DNA from: GCA-2688775 sp964524225
Lineage (GTDB): Archaea > Nanobdellota > Nanobdellia > Woesearchaeales > GW2011-AR4
DNA length: 11,681 nucleotides
Reading direction: 5' to 3'
Assembly: GCA_964524225.1 (NCBI GenBank)
Contig: CAZGEW010000043.1
Span: 1-11,681 of the forward strand
The notes below the pieces were generated by a model. The model was not told where the DNA came from and did not search any database. It saw only the letters and a list, made by a program, of their open reading frames with translations. How positions within the stretch are numbered: the stretch's first letter is position 1; each line of letters begins with the position of its first letter. The position numbers were made by a program, and so were the translations under genes. This document shows, piece by piece, positions 1 through 6,264 of this stretch.

Positions 1-2041
1 TTGTTATTATGGATATATTACTCTGCTTTAGAACTGAAGCATTGTCAACTCCCAAGAAATCTGTTAGATTTTTAATTAAAAATTGGTCCTTTACAATATT
101 GCTTATGTTTCCGACTTTAAGCAATGTTGCATTTACATCACTTCCACCTAAGTAATCACTTGTGTTAGCTCTTGTCCAAAATGGAAGGAAAAATGAAGTA
201 TTTGTTCTTCTTAAAACTGTATTGTTAATATCAGTATCTCCTCCAAAGAAGTCTGTTAAATTACCTCTCTTAAAAGCTGGTGATTCTGTCTGTACAAGAC
301 TGCCAATGAAATAAATGGCATTTGCATAAAAGTCTCCTGCTATTTTTAATGCTCCTGTTGAAGATGATACATTAAATACTCTCGCATCTCTGTTATTTCC
401 AACAACCAAATCATCTGTTATTGATACATTGCCTCTTATATTAACTAGTTCAGTCAAATTCATATCGTTGTTTGTAAGGTTAAAAACTCCTATCAGTAAT
501 GTTGCATTGGCTACATTGGTAAAAATATAAGTTTTATTTCCAAAGGTTGCATTCCAATAACTGTCATTTCTTTCATTGAAAACTTTGCTTAAATTTGCTG
601 CTCTTATTATAGTTCCATTATCAAGCACTATGCTGTCATTATTTGCCCAATTCCAGTTATCTTTATTTATGTTGGAAAGATTTGATTGTTTTAGTATAGA
701 AGCATTGTCAACTCCCAAGAAATCTGTTAGATTAGTTCTAGTAAAAGCATTAACTATAAGCTCGTACTGAGAATAATTACTTATATTCCTTAAGTCAAAA
801 TCCCCAACTTTAATGTAGTAGCCAAGATTATTAATCTCAGAATTGTTAAGTGTATAAACATTTAAATTTGACAGATTTAATGCTGAACCATTTGTTACAT
901 TACTTATAGCAGTTAATCCAGTACCTGTTGGAGTGCCACAAGTCAATGTATCCCCTACAGCACTTACAAATTGTCCTGCACTGCATTCACTTGGATAACC
1001 AGTTAGGTTAACCCAGCCTAAGGCTAATCCAACAACAGAAATGTTTGTAAAGGAAATATTGCTTTGCGTTAAATTGTATGAGTAAACTATAGTTCTGTTA
1101 ATTCCGATATCTCCAAAAAAGTTTGTTATGTTTATTAACTTGAATGCAGATTCTTCGGTTTGGACAAGTTTTCCTGTGAATTTAACATTAGCTGCATCAA
1201 TTGTATTTGCCTCCAAATTTCCAGTAAAATTTGCATTCCTCCATCTTAAGCTACCATTTCCAATGTCAAAGAAATTATCTAATGCAGGGAACAAACTTCC
1301 ATTGATATCTAGGTTTACAATATTTAAATTTGAAATATTCCCTATGATGTACAAATTCTTGTTTACTATGATATTGTCAGAAGTCAAAGAACTTGTCAAT
1401 ATAGTGGAAGCAACGCCAGAGCTTAGTGCGCTAGTTAGATTTGCTTTGTTGAAAGCAGACTCAAATATTATGCTTAAATTAGTTTGTTTTAAGATACTTT
1501 CATTCCCGACACCTAAGAAATCTGTTAAGTTAATCAAGTTAAAGGCAGACTGAAATATAACGCTTAGATTACTCAGCTTCAAAATACTTTCGTTCCCTAC
1601 CCCTAAAAAATCAGTCAAATTAAGTCTTGTGAATGCACTTTCTTGAGTTTGAACTATATTGTTGTTTTGCTTAAGTACAGTTGCATTAATAAAAGTGGCA
1701 TTTAAAGAGCCAATAGTAACCAGTGAACCTAAAACAGTTAATGTGTCAGTAGGAGTTGCTGTACCAATGCCAACATTTTTTGAGAAATCCTTTGGAAATA
1801 TATTGGTACTACTTATATTCCATAAGGCGATTGAATTGTTTACAGCACTATTGATGCTACCATTTTCATCAAGAGACACATTTAAATAAGCATTAAGTAT
1901 CGTTCCCCAAGCATTATTATCTGCATTTACTACTGGTTGTCGTGTAGCATTAACTAAATTTGCTGAAGTAATGATTAAGACTAATGCTAATAACAATAAT
2001 TTATTTCTACCAAAATTTTCATGATATTTTTTCTTTACCAT
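1..2041 (-). CDS. Exported repeat-rich surface protein, 3' end outside window
   Basis: The frame is open on the minus strand from an ATG at 2041-2039 to the left edge, giving 680 visible residues with no stop. Residues 1-32 form a signal peptide: basic start, hydrophobic core at about 15-30, likely cleavage after VNA (30-32). The rest is extremely rich in Asn, Ser, Thr and Leu, with dozens of NxS/T sequons. A GIGTATP motif (91-97) and a stretch like 'DIGNGSLRWRNANFTG' (259-274) resemble elements of phage tail-fibre-like and DPANN surface proteins. A roughly 30-residue repeat built on AFxxxNLTDFLGVxNxSILKxxNLS recurs about eight times (starting near 134, 164, 194, 297, 430, 586, 620, 652). Only two Cys are visible (353, 368), in a 'SAGQFVSAVGDTLTC' segment. 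It sits seven bases behind an RHH gene, and GAGGAAG inside that gene's end can serve as its ribosome site. An adhesin or stalk-like cell-surface role is inferred; export is well supported. Confidence 0.85.
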   Translation of the reverse strand, partial: MVKKKYHENFGRNKLLLLALVLIITSANLVNATRQPVVNADNNAWGTILNAYLNVSLDENGSINSAVNNSIALWNISSTNIFPKDFSKNVGIGTATPTDTLTVLGSLVTIGSLNATFINATVLKQNNNIVQTQESAFTRLNLTDFLGVGNESILKLSNLSVIFQSAFNLINLTDFLGVGNESILKQTNLSIIFESAFNKANLTSALSSGVASTILTSSLTSDNIIVNKNLYIIGNISNLNIVNLDINGSLFPALDNFFDIGNGSLRWRNANFTGNLEANTIDAANVKFTGKLVQTEESAFKLINITNFFGDIGINRTIVYSYNLTQSNISFTNISVVGLALGWVNLTGYPSECSAGQFVSAVGDTLTCGTPTGTGLTAISNVTNGSALNLSNLNVYTLNNSEINNLGYYIKVGDFDLRNISNYSQYELIVNAFTRTNLTDFLGVDNASILKQSNLSNINKDNWNWANNDSIVLDNGTIIRAANLSKVFNERNDSYWNATFGNKTYIFTNVANATLLIGVFNLTNNDMNLTELVNIRGNVSITDDLVVGNNRDARVFNVSSSTGALKIAGDFYANAIYFIGSLVQTESPAFKRGNLTDFFGGDTDINNTVLRRTNTSFFLPFWTRANTSDYLGGSDVNATLLKVGNISNIVKDQFLIKNLTDFLGVDNASVLKQSNISIIT
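36..70 (-). repeat. 35-base exact repeat, copy 1 (see 699-733)
   Basis: This stretch is identical over 35 bases to 699-733. Both encode the same part of the surface-protein repeat (NLTDFLGVDNAS), about 660 bases apart in the same orientation. Identity at DNA level, unlike the other diverged copies, suggests recent duplication or gene conversion. Confidence 0.9.
699..733 (-). repeat. 35-base exact repeat, copy 2 (see 36-70)
   Basis: This is the second copy of the exact 35-base direct repeat inside the surface-protein gene. The separation of 663 bases is a multiple of three, so recombination between the copies would delete or duplicate 221 residues in frame. Confidence 0.9.
1463..1642 (-). repeat. 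Two tandem copies of the 30-residue NLTDFLGVGN repeat
   Basis: Residues 134-163 and 164-193 of the exported protein are adjacent 30-residue copies. Both contain NLTDFLGVGNESILK and an NLS-x-IF ending, and they start with ESAF or QSAF. Each copy carries three N-glycosylation sequons (NLT, NES, NLS). The DNA of the two copies has diverged, so the protein pattern is better conserved than the bases, which argues for selection on the protein. Further, more spaced copies follow in the same gene. Confidence 0.85.
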
Positions 2042-2048
2042 ATGATTA

Positions 2049-2195
2049 TTACTTCCTCATTTGAATCTGTTTTTTCCTAATATCAGTAAGTATCAAACTT
2101 TTGATGTATTCAGACTTATCCACACCCATTGTTCCTGCTATTCCCAAAAGAATGTCGTTTAGCTTCTTTGTAATGGTAAACCTAATTTCAGGCAT
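2049..2195 (-). CDS. Small ribbon-helix-helix-like protein (48 aa)
   Basis: A 48-residue protein starting MPEIRFTITKKLNDILLG. A short strand (EIRFTIT, 3-9) is followed by a helix (KKLNDILLGIAGTMG, 10-24), a turn, then a second helix (DKSEYIKSLILTDIRKK, 26-42). This is the layout of Arc/MetJ/CopG-type RHH DNA-binding proteins, and the 'GVDKSEYIKSLI' segment is typical of archaeal members. It ends seven bases before the start of the large exported protein, so the two are almost certainly co-transcribed. No toxin gene lies beside it, which favours a transcriptional regulator over an antitoxin. Its promoter region carries 11-base direct repeats, consistent with autoregulation. DNA binding is family knowledge; the target is inference. 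Confidence 0.72.
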   Translation of the reverse strand: MPEIRFTITKKLNDILLGIAGTMGVDKSEYIKSLILTDIRKKQIQMRK

Positions 2196-2205
2196 TTTAT
2201 TGAAA

Positions 2206-2240
2206 GGACTAAATATGGACTAAATATGGATTATATATGT
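2206..2240 (-). promoter_or_regulatory. Promoter and 11-bp direct-repeat operator candidate of the RHH/surface-protein operon
   Basis: Two exact copies of GGACTAAATAT (2206-2216 and 2217-2227, as read on the plus strand) are followed by a degenerate third, GGATTATATAT (2228-2238). The period of 11 bases puts the copies on nearly the same face of the helix, as is usual for paired RHH dimers. On the minus strand the third copy gives ATATATAA, a TATA-like box. A start of transcription about 25 bases on would fall near 2209, inside the repeats and about 14 bases before the RHH start codon. The repeats are seen; their role as an operator is inferred. Confidence 0.5.
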
Positions 2241-2445
2241 ATGAATTATGTATCAAATGTAAGAACTAGTATTTAAATATTGCTATTTAGTGAGCTAGTT
2301 TAGAGCGAATAATCTTGATAGTTCGCACTCTCGGGACTTTAAATCCAGTCAATCTGATTATCAAAAACCGCACCAAAGTAACATAATTAAGTAAGCATCA
2401 TTTCAGAACTAACAAAATCCAGCTTGATAATCAATCAGACTAAAA
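2241..2445. other. 205-base intergenic region with inverted repeats, no gene found
   Basis: No open frame of note is present on either strand. There is a 5-bp hairpin GCGAA/TTCGC near 2304-2325. A long-range inverted repeat pairs TCTGATTATCAA (2353-2364) with TTGATAATCAATCAGA (2424-2439), differing by a four-base insertion. AATCCAG occurs twice nearby (2342-2348 and 2416-2422). A tRNA-like anticodon arm is visible around 2330-2350 but no complete tRNA can be folded. TTTAAATA-type sequence near 2270-2280 could be a more distal TATA box for the minus-strand RHH gene. The region must also end transcription of the gene at 2446-4551. Confidence 0.5.
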
Positions 2446-4551
2446 TCATCGTATAATATCATCAAAGTTAGATATTGAAGTAAGCCATCTAATGTACTTA
2501 TTGTCAACTACCATATAAATAATTACAACATTATTTTTAGTTTGATAGCCTATGACATTGATTGTGTTATATTTAAACAATGGTTTTAAGTTTTGATCTG
2601 CATATTTCTTCAGCTTCACTTGCGATAATGGGTCCAAGGTAAAAAAAGATAAGTCATTTTCAATATCTGTGATATTTACTATATTTATAGCAAATACATT
2701 CGATACGGCAAAATTGTCACTTTTGTTGGCTGAAATAAAAGTGTATGCCTTGCCGACAAAATCCTTATTGGGCATAATAATTGCAGCATTGTCAATAAAG
2801 GAGATTGTTATATTACCTTGTTTGAAGTAATCAAACACCGTATCATTATCCAAATTGGCAAAATACAATTTAAGGTTGAGTGTCGAGTTAGTATTCATTG
2901 CTATCGTCATATTAGGAATATCGTCAACAAAAGATAAATTTGTCAAATTTGTGACTATCTTGAAATTACCTTCTATAAATCCAACAACGCCATCATTTAT
3001 TATTAATTGGTAGCTCTCGTTGATAGCTAAATCTTTGATCTTTTCCCATGTGCCAAGGCATAACTCACTATGGAAATCCCAATTGTTGCATTTAAATAAA
3101 GAATTTGCACTTGCATTCGACATCAAAATAGCTTCTTCAAATTCCAATTCATCAAGTTTTATTGCAAATCTTTTTGTAATATTCATACCCTCAAGAGTTA
3201 TCTCATTGGACACATTGTCGATGCCTACTGTAGCCTTTATTGATTCAGTTATATTTACATCCATGACTTTTATTCTATCGATCATACTTCCCTTAGGTAT
3301 TAATTCGAGTTCATAGTAATCGGGTTCTATAAGGTCTCCTTCAACTAAATTACTATTTTTATACATTAAGTATGTTCCAGAATTCATTAGCATGTTGTCA
3401 ACTATAGATAAGTTGAATGTCACAGATTTTATTTCCTCAACAACAGAATACCCTATTTCTTCTATAGTTAAAACTGAATTATTGATTTCAAAAATCAATT
3501 TATACTCGGTTTCATTAAAATCATTTAGTGAACATGTTTCTACGCACATGTTTCTGAATTCGATATGTGGATAGTAAAAATTTGCACTTAAGTTCTGCCA
3601 TTTTGAATAATATATATCAGCAAAAGGCTCATCTTGAATTAAGTTGTAGTCTACGTAAATAACTTGTGCACTTATGATGTTCTCTAAATTAGCACCTTGT
3701 TGACCATAGATTGCATAAAAAGGCTCCCTCCACGAATCCCTTTTAGGATGTAAATCAATAAAATTGCAACACTTTTCACTTCCATAGCAAACTATCGTAC
3801 TCTGTTCGTCTGTAATAGAATAGACATCCCATCTTGTACAAAGCTTAGTTTCATCTAAGTCCCAGCCAAATATTGTATTTTCAACAGTTAAATCTATAAC
3901 CCCATTTATAGGCTCAATGCCGTTATTGTCAATATCGTAAGGAGTTCCGTTCTTGTATTCGAGAGCAATGTTTATTGTCTGAATAACAGTGGAATGATTT
4001 ATATTTGATGTTTCTATATTTGTTTGGTTAATAAAATTGACATTAGTTTCACTATATTCATTTGGAGCTATAACAAACCCATTTATCTCATGGACATTAA
4101 CTGTTTGATTCATCCTGCTACTATCAAGTATCAAAAATCTGACATCATTTTTTTCTATATAAACTTTAACAGAACCTCTATCCTCAAGAGTTCCGCTTAA
4201 CTTAATGTACATGAGATTTCCGGGATTTTCTAATGACCAGAAATATTCACTGTTGTTGCTTAATTCCATTTGCAGTTTTTGAGTATAATTTTTTTCCTTA
4301 AATACAACTACACTACCTTTGATTACCTCTGTGTTTAGAATAAAGCCTGCAAACAAAGCAAGGAAAATAATAGAAAACAAAACCAGCTGAAACTTTTTCA
4401 GCCGACCGTTTTTATTGTATTTTCTTACTTTACTTATTTTGTTCAATAAGTCCAAGATAACTTCCTCATAAGACTGCCTCGGATGCACTTTTAACTTAGC
4501 CAAAAGGTTTACTGTTTTTTTGGTGAGTTTTATTGTTGTTATAAACGCCAT
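2446..4551 (-). CDS. Membrane protein: cytosolic RHH-like domain, one TM helix, large ectodomain
   Basis: 701 residues. Residues 4-40 read as a ribbon-helix-helix fold: strand TTIKLT, helix KKTVNLLAKLK, then PRQSYEEVILDLLNKI. This is like archaeal VapB-type antitoxin N-termini. A basic linker leads to one hydrophobic helix (54-73), predicting N-terminus inside and everything after it outside. The ectodomain has more than twenty N-glycosylation sequons, a Cys cluster (C238, C255, C261, C262, then C336 and C340) around 'CTRWDVYSI' and 'CYGSEKCCNFIDL', a second Cys pair (C488, C498) in 'CNNWDF...CLGTW', and a cadherin/dystroglycan-like module at about 541-627 ('VDDIPNMTI...LDNDT...PNKDF'). The last 60 residues are an unassigned domain with no second TM helix. 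These ectodomain pieces recur, as I remember, in DPANN surface proteins. Whether it senses something outside and acts on DNA, or is only a surface protein, is open. Confidence 0.8.
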   Translation of the reverse strand: MAFITTIKLTKKTVNLLAKLKVHPRQSYEEVILDLLNKISKVRKYNKNGRLKKFQLVLFSIIFLALFAGFILNTEVIKGSVVVFKEKNYTQKLQMELSNNSEYFWSLENPGNLMYIKLSGTLEDRGSVKVYIEKNDVRFLILDSSRMNQTVNVHEINGFVIAPNEYSETNVNFINQTNIETSNINHSTVIQTINIALEYKNGTPYDIDNNGIEPINGVIDLTVENTIFGWDLDETKLCTRWDVYSITDEQSTIVCYGSEKCCNFIDLHPKRDSWREPFYAIYGQQGANLENIISAQVIYVDYNLIQDEPFADIYYSKWQNLSANFYYPHIEFRNMCVETCSLNDFNETEYKLIFEINNSVLTIEEIGYSVVEEIKSVTFNLSIVDNMLMNSGTYLMYKNSNLVEGDLIEPDYYELELIPKGSMIDRIKVMDVNITESIKATVGIDNVSNEITLEGMNITKRFAIKLDELEFEEAILMSNASANSLFKCNNWDFHSELCLGTWEKIKDLAINESYQLIINDGVVGFIEGNFKIVTNLTNLSFVDDIPNMTIAMNTNSTLNLKLYFANLDNDTVFDYFKQGNITISFIDNAAIIMPNKDFVGKAYTFISANKSDNFAVSNVFAINIVNITDIENDLSFFTLDPLSQVKLKKYADQNLKPLFKYNTINVIGYQTKNNVVIIYMVVDNKYIRWLTSISNFDDIIR

Positions 4552-4592
4552 AGGTATACTATATTATACCTAAATATACTGTATTTAAAAAG
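4551..4592 (-). promoter_or_regulatory. Promoter with start-codon palindrome for the membrane RHH protein
   Basis: A perfect inverted repeat TAGGTATA (4551-4558) - six bases - TATACCTA (4565-4572) abuts and overlaps by one base the ATG of the gene at 2446-4551. On the minus strand a TATA-like box TTTTTAAATAC (4581-4591) lies just upstream. A transcript start about 25 bases on would fall near 4560, so the leader would be under ten bases (near-leaderless) and the palindrome would cover the start site. The geometry suits repression by a dimeric DNA-binding protein, possibly the gene's own RHH domain; that part is inference. Confidence 0.6.
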
Positions 4593-4693
4593 ATTTCCGT
4601 TTTGCAATATCCCCTAGATTAAATATCAAAAAAGATATCCTGCAAAAATGATAGTAAATATGCATTAAATCTAGATACTAATTCTGGTCAGTT

Positions 4694-4754
4694 GCTTTAC
4701 GATAGCTAATATATTTTATATTCTTTAGTAAAGCTTAAATAAAAGTAAAGCTTA
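4694..4754 (+). promoter_or_regulatory. ribA promoter with AGTAAAGCTTA direct repeats
   Basis: AGTAAAGCTTA occurs twice exactly, at 4727-4737 and 4744-4754 (17-base period). A reversed GCTTTAC lies at 4694-4700. Between them TATATTTTATAT (about 4710-4720) is a good archaeal TATA candidate, placing the transcript start near 4740-4745, on the repeats. The layout suggests a repressor site controlling ribA. Archaeal riboflavin genes are known to be controlled by the kinase-regulator RbkR in some lineages, but I cannot tell whether this is its site. The rest of 4593-4779 shows nothing else recognisable. Confidence 0.5.
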
Positions 4755-4779
4755 CATAAAACCACAGGGTTTAACATAG

Positions 4780-5385
4780 ATGAAATCGTTAATCAAGAAG
4801 ACAGCAAAAGCAAATTTACCTACTAAGTTTGGAAAATTTAAGGTTATAGCTTATGAAGACTGTAATGGTGGGCAACATTTAGCATTAATTAAAGGTAAAG
4901 TAAATGGCAAAAAAAATGTCTATGTTAGAGTGCATTCTCAATGCTTAACTGGTGACACTTTGGGTTCTTTAAGATGCGATTGTGGAGCACAACTAAACAA
5001 GGCTTTAAAAATTATTGGCAAAAAGGGGGGGGTATTGCTTTATATGCAGCAAGAAGGTAGAGGAATTGGTTTAGTAAACAAAATAATAGCTTATAATTAT
5101 CAAGATAAGGGGATGGATACAGTAGAGGCAAACCTAAAGCTCGGTTTCAAATCAGATTCAAGAGACTATACCATAGGAGCACAAATACTTGCTGATTTAG
5201 GACTATCAACAATAAGACTGCTAACAAATAATCCTAAGAAGATTGAGGGCTTAGAGAAATATGGGCTTGAGATAGTTGAAAGAGTACCAATCTTGACAAA
5301 GCCAAATATGATTAATAAAAAATACCTAGAGACTAAAAAAGAGAAGCTTGGACATTATTTGGAAGAGAAAGGGCTTATAAGATAA
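4780..5385 (+). CDS. ribA: GTP cyclohydrolase II
   Basis: 201 residues, the usual length for stand-alone RibA. It opens GTP with loss of formate and pyrophosphate to give the first pyrimidine intermediate of riboflavin synthesis. The zinc ligands C55, C66 and C68 are present in 'HSQCLTGD' and 'SLRCDCG'. The active-site stretch 'QQEGRGIGLVNKI' (90-102) and 'DTVEANLKLGF' (113-123) follow, then 'RLLTNNPKKIEGL' (146-158) and a standard 'YLETKKEKLGH' C-terminus. There is no fused RibB domain. Most archaea use the unrelated GTP cyclohydrolase III, so this bacterial-type enzyme suggests transfer into the lineage. The gene is alone on its strand and converges on the ACT gene with a 29-base gap. Only a weak AGGG precedes the start. 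Codons 82-83 fall in a run of eight G (5025-5032), unusual in this AT-rich DNA. Confidence 0.95.
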   Translation: MKSLIKKTAKANLPTKFGKFKVIAYEDCNGGQHLALIKGKVNGKKNVYVRVHSQCLTGDTLGSLRCDCGAQLNKALKIIGKKGGVLLYMQQEGRGIGLVNKIIAYNYQDKGMDTVEANLKLGFKSDSRDYTIGAQILADLGLSTIRLLTNNPKKIEGLEKYGLEIVERVPILTKPNMINKKYLETKKEKLGHYLEEKGLIR

Positions 5386-5414
5386 AATGACTAATTAATA
5401 AAGAAATTATATTA

Positions 5415-6074
5415 TCAGAACCTCAATAAACTCATAACCTTTCCGACATCTTCCGCTTTAACAAGAAAAATTGTATCAGTCCAGCAACTTAAAGTCTCAA
5501 CAATATTAACATTGTTCTCTCCAAACAAAGAACATATATAAGCATAAGTACCAGGAGTTACTTCAATTTCCTTAGGACTTTTAATTGTGATTTCTGCAAG
5601 GTTTTCATTCTCAAGAATTATTTTGTTTTTAAAATATTTTCTTATTAAATCCAAAAATTCTTCTGTAGTTATAATTATTATTGCAGAAATTCCTTCAATA
5701 ATTCGAAAGATTTCTTTTTTCTTTTTAATCTCTTTTTCCAAATCTAATAAATTTCCAAAAAATATATCTTTTTCTATAACAACTGCTATAATCTTATTTT
5801 TAATTTCAATCTTGCTTTCTTTTAATATTTTCAAAATCTTATCTTCAAGAATGTCCTCACTCTTTAGTTTTCTTTTGAATCTTCTACATGCTATTAAAAT
5901 AGCATCAAAATTCTTATTTACATCTAGTTTTAAATCAACTGCAATCTGCCTAGATAAAGATGAGTAATTAATTAGACCTTTCTTTAGGGAATCTTTAATT
6001 GATGGATGTTCTAAAATATAATTTTCGGTTAATTTTGTTACATTTAATTTTATTTTTGTCTTTTGCTCTTTCAT
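5415..6074 (-). CDS. HTH-like plus tandem ACT-domain protein, candidate arginine-gene regulator
   Basis: 219 residues, no signal or TM segment. Residues about 12-70 are helical with a pattern seen in small archaeal regulators: 'HPSIKDSLKKGLINYSSLSRQI' (23-44), then 'NFDAILIACRRFKRKLK' (55-71), basic enough to contact DNA. Residues about 93-150 look like a first, degenerate ACT domain ('IIAVVIEKD...EGISAIIIITTEEFLDLI'). Residues about 160-219 are a clear ACT domain: 'EITIKSPKEIEVTPGTYAYI', then 'NVNIVETLSCWTDTIFLVKAEDVGKVMSLL', with the TPG turn (173-175) where amino-acid ligands bind in this family. ACT domains commonly bind amino acids. The gene is divergent from argG across 190 bases with palindromes, which makes an arginine-responsive regulator of the arg genes the best guess. 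The exact ligand and DNA binding are unproven. No named family member is recognised. Confidence 0.72.
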   Translation of the reverse strand: MKEQKTKIKLNVTKLTENYILEHPSIKDSLKKGLINYSSLSRQIAVDLKLDVNKNFDAILIACRRFKRKLKSEDILEDKILKILKESKIEIKNKIIAVVIEKDIFFGNLLDLEKEIKKKKEIFRIIEGISAIIIITTEEFLDLIRKYFKNKIILENENLAEITIKSPKEIEVTPGTYAYICSLFGENNVNIVETLSCWTDTIFLVKAEDVGKVMSLLRF

Positions 6075-6203
6075 AGCTTTATATATTGTAAAAAATTTTA
6101 CCTTTTGTAATGTTAGTGAATTTTTCTTTATTTATAAATGTTTCTTTTTAGACATTTTTGTTTATTTATGTTTTAAGTGGGGCGTCAGGTTTAAAAACAT
6201 TAA
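6075..6203. promoter_or_regulatory. Divergent promoter region between the ACT gene and argG
   Basis: A near-perfect palindrome GTAAAAAATTTTAC (6088-6101) lies 14 bases upstream of the ACT start codon. TTTATAAA (6131-6138) can act as a TATA box in either direction and is well placed for the ACT gene. AAATGT...ACATTT (6136-6157) is a second, imperfect inverted repeat over it. A G-rich patch GTGGGGCGTCAGG (6177-6189) stands out in otherwise AT-only sequence, followed by TTTAAAAAC (6190-6198), a TATA candidate for argG. The elements are seen; their assignment to each promoter is inferred. Confidence 0.5.
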
Positions 6204-6234
6204 GAAAATTTTCAACCTTCAGTTGAAAATTTTC
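6204..6234 (+). promoter_or_regulatory. argG: Perfect 13-bp inverted repeat in the argG leader
   Basis: GAAAATTTTCAAC (6204-6216), loop CTTCA, GTTGAAAATTTTC (6222-6234), ending 30 bases before the argG start codon. If argG starts from the TATA candidate at 6190-6198, the repeat straddles the transcript start and would act as a DNA operator. If it starts from the upstream box at 6131-6138, it is an RNA hairpin in the leader. A GTGAT at 6246-6250 is a weak ribosome-site match downstream. Confidence 0.6.
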
Positions 6235-6264
6235 CATCAATCAACGTGATACAAAAAATTAAAA

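Noticed and set aside
36..733. CRISPR array
   Set aside because: Only two identical copies 663 bases apart, inside a coding frame, with no regular spacer pattern.
576..1889. Plus-strand open frames at 576-770, 1128-1553 and 1659-1889
   Set aside because: They lie entirely opposite the continuous minus-strand surface-protein frame, lack start signals, and their sequences look like antisense of Asn-rich repeats.
1..2041. Phage or prophage tail fibre
   Set aside because: The GIGT-type motifs hint at fibres, but the protein has a signal peptide and no phage genes are nearby, so a cell-surface protein fits better.
2049..2195. Antitoxin of a toxin-antitoxin pair
   Set aside because: No PIN, RelE or other toxin frame is adjacent; the only partner is the large exported protein.
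2282..2375. tRNA-like stretch with an anticodon-arm look-alike (GGGACTTTAAATCC) and CCGCACCA-like end
   Set aside because: Neither strand gives a matching acceptor stem, a D-arm or a T-loop of normal length; the anticodon stem has a mismatch. At most a decayed remnant.
5587..5967. Plus-strand 126-residue hydrophobic frame opposite the ACT gene
   Set aside because: Antisense of Lys/Ile/Glu-rich coding sequence naturally gives Phe/Leu/Ser runs; the minus-strand frame has recognisable ACT domains.
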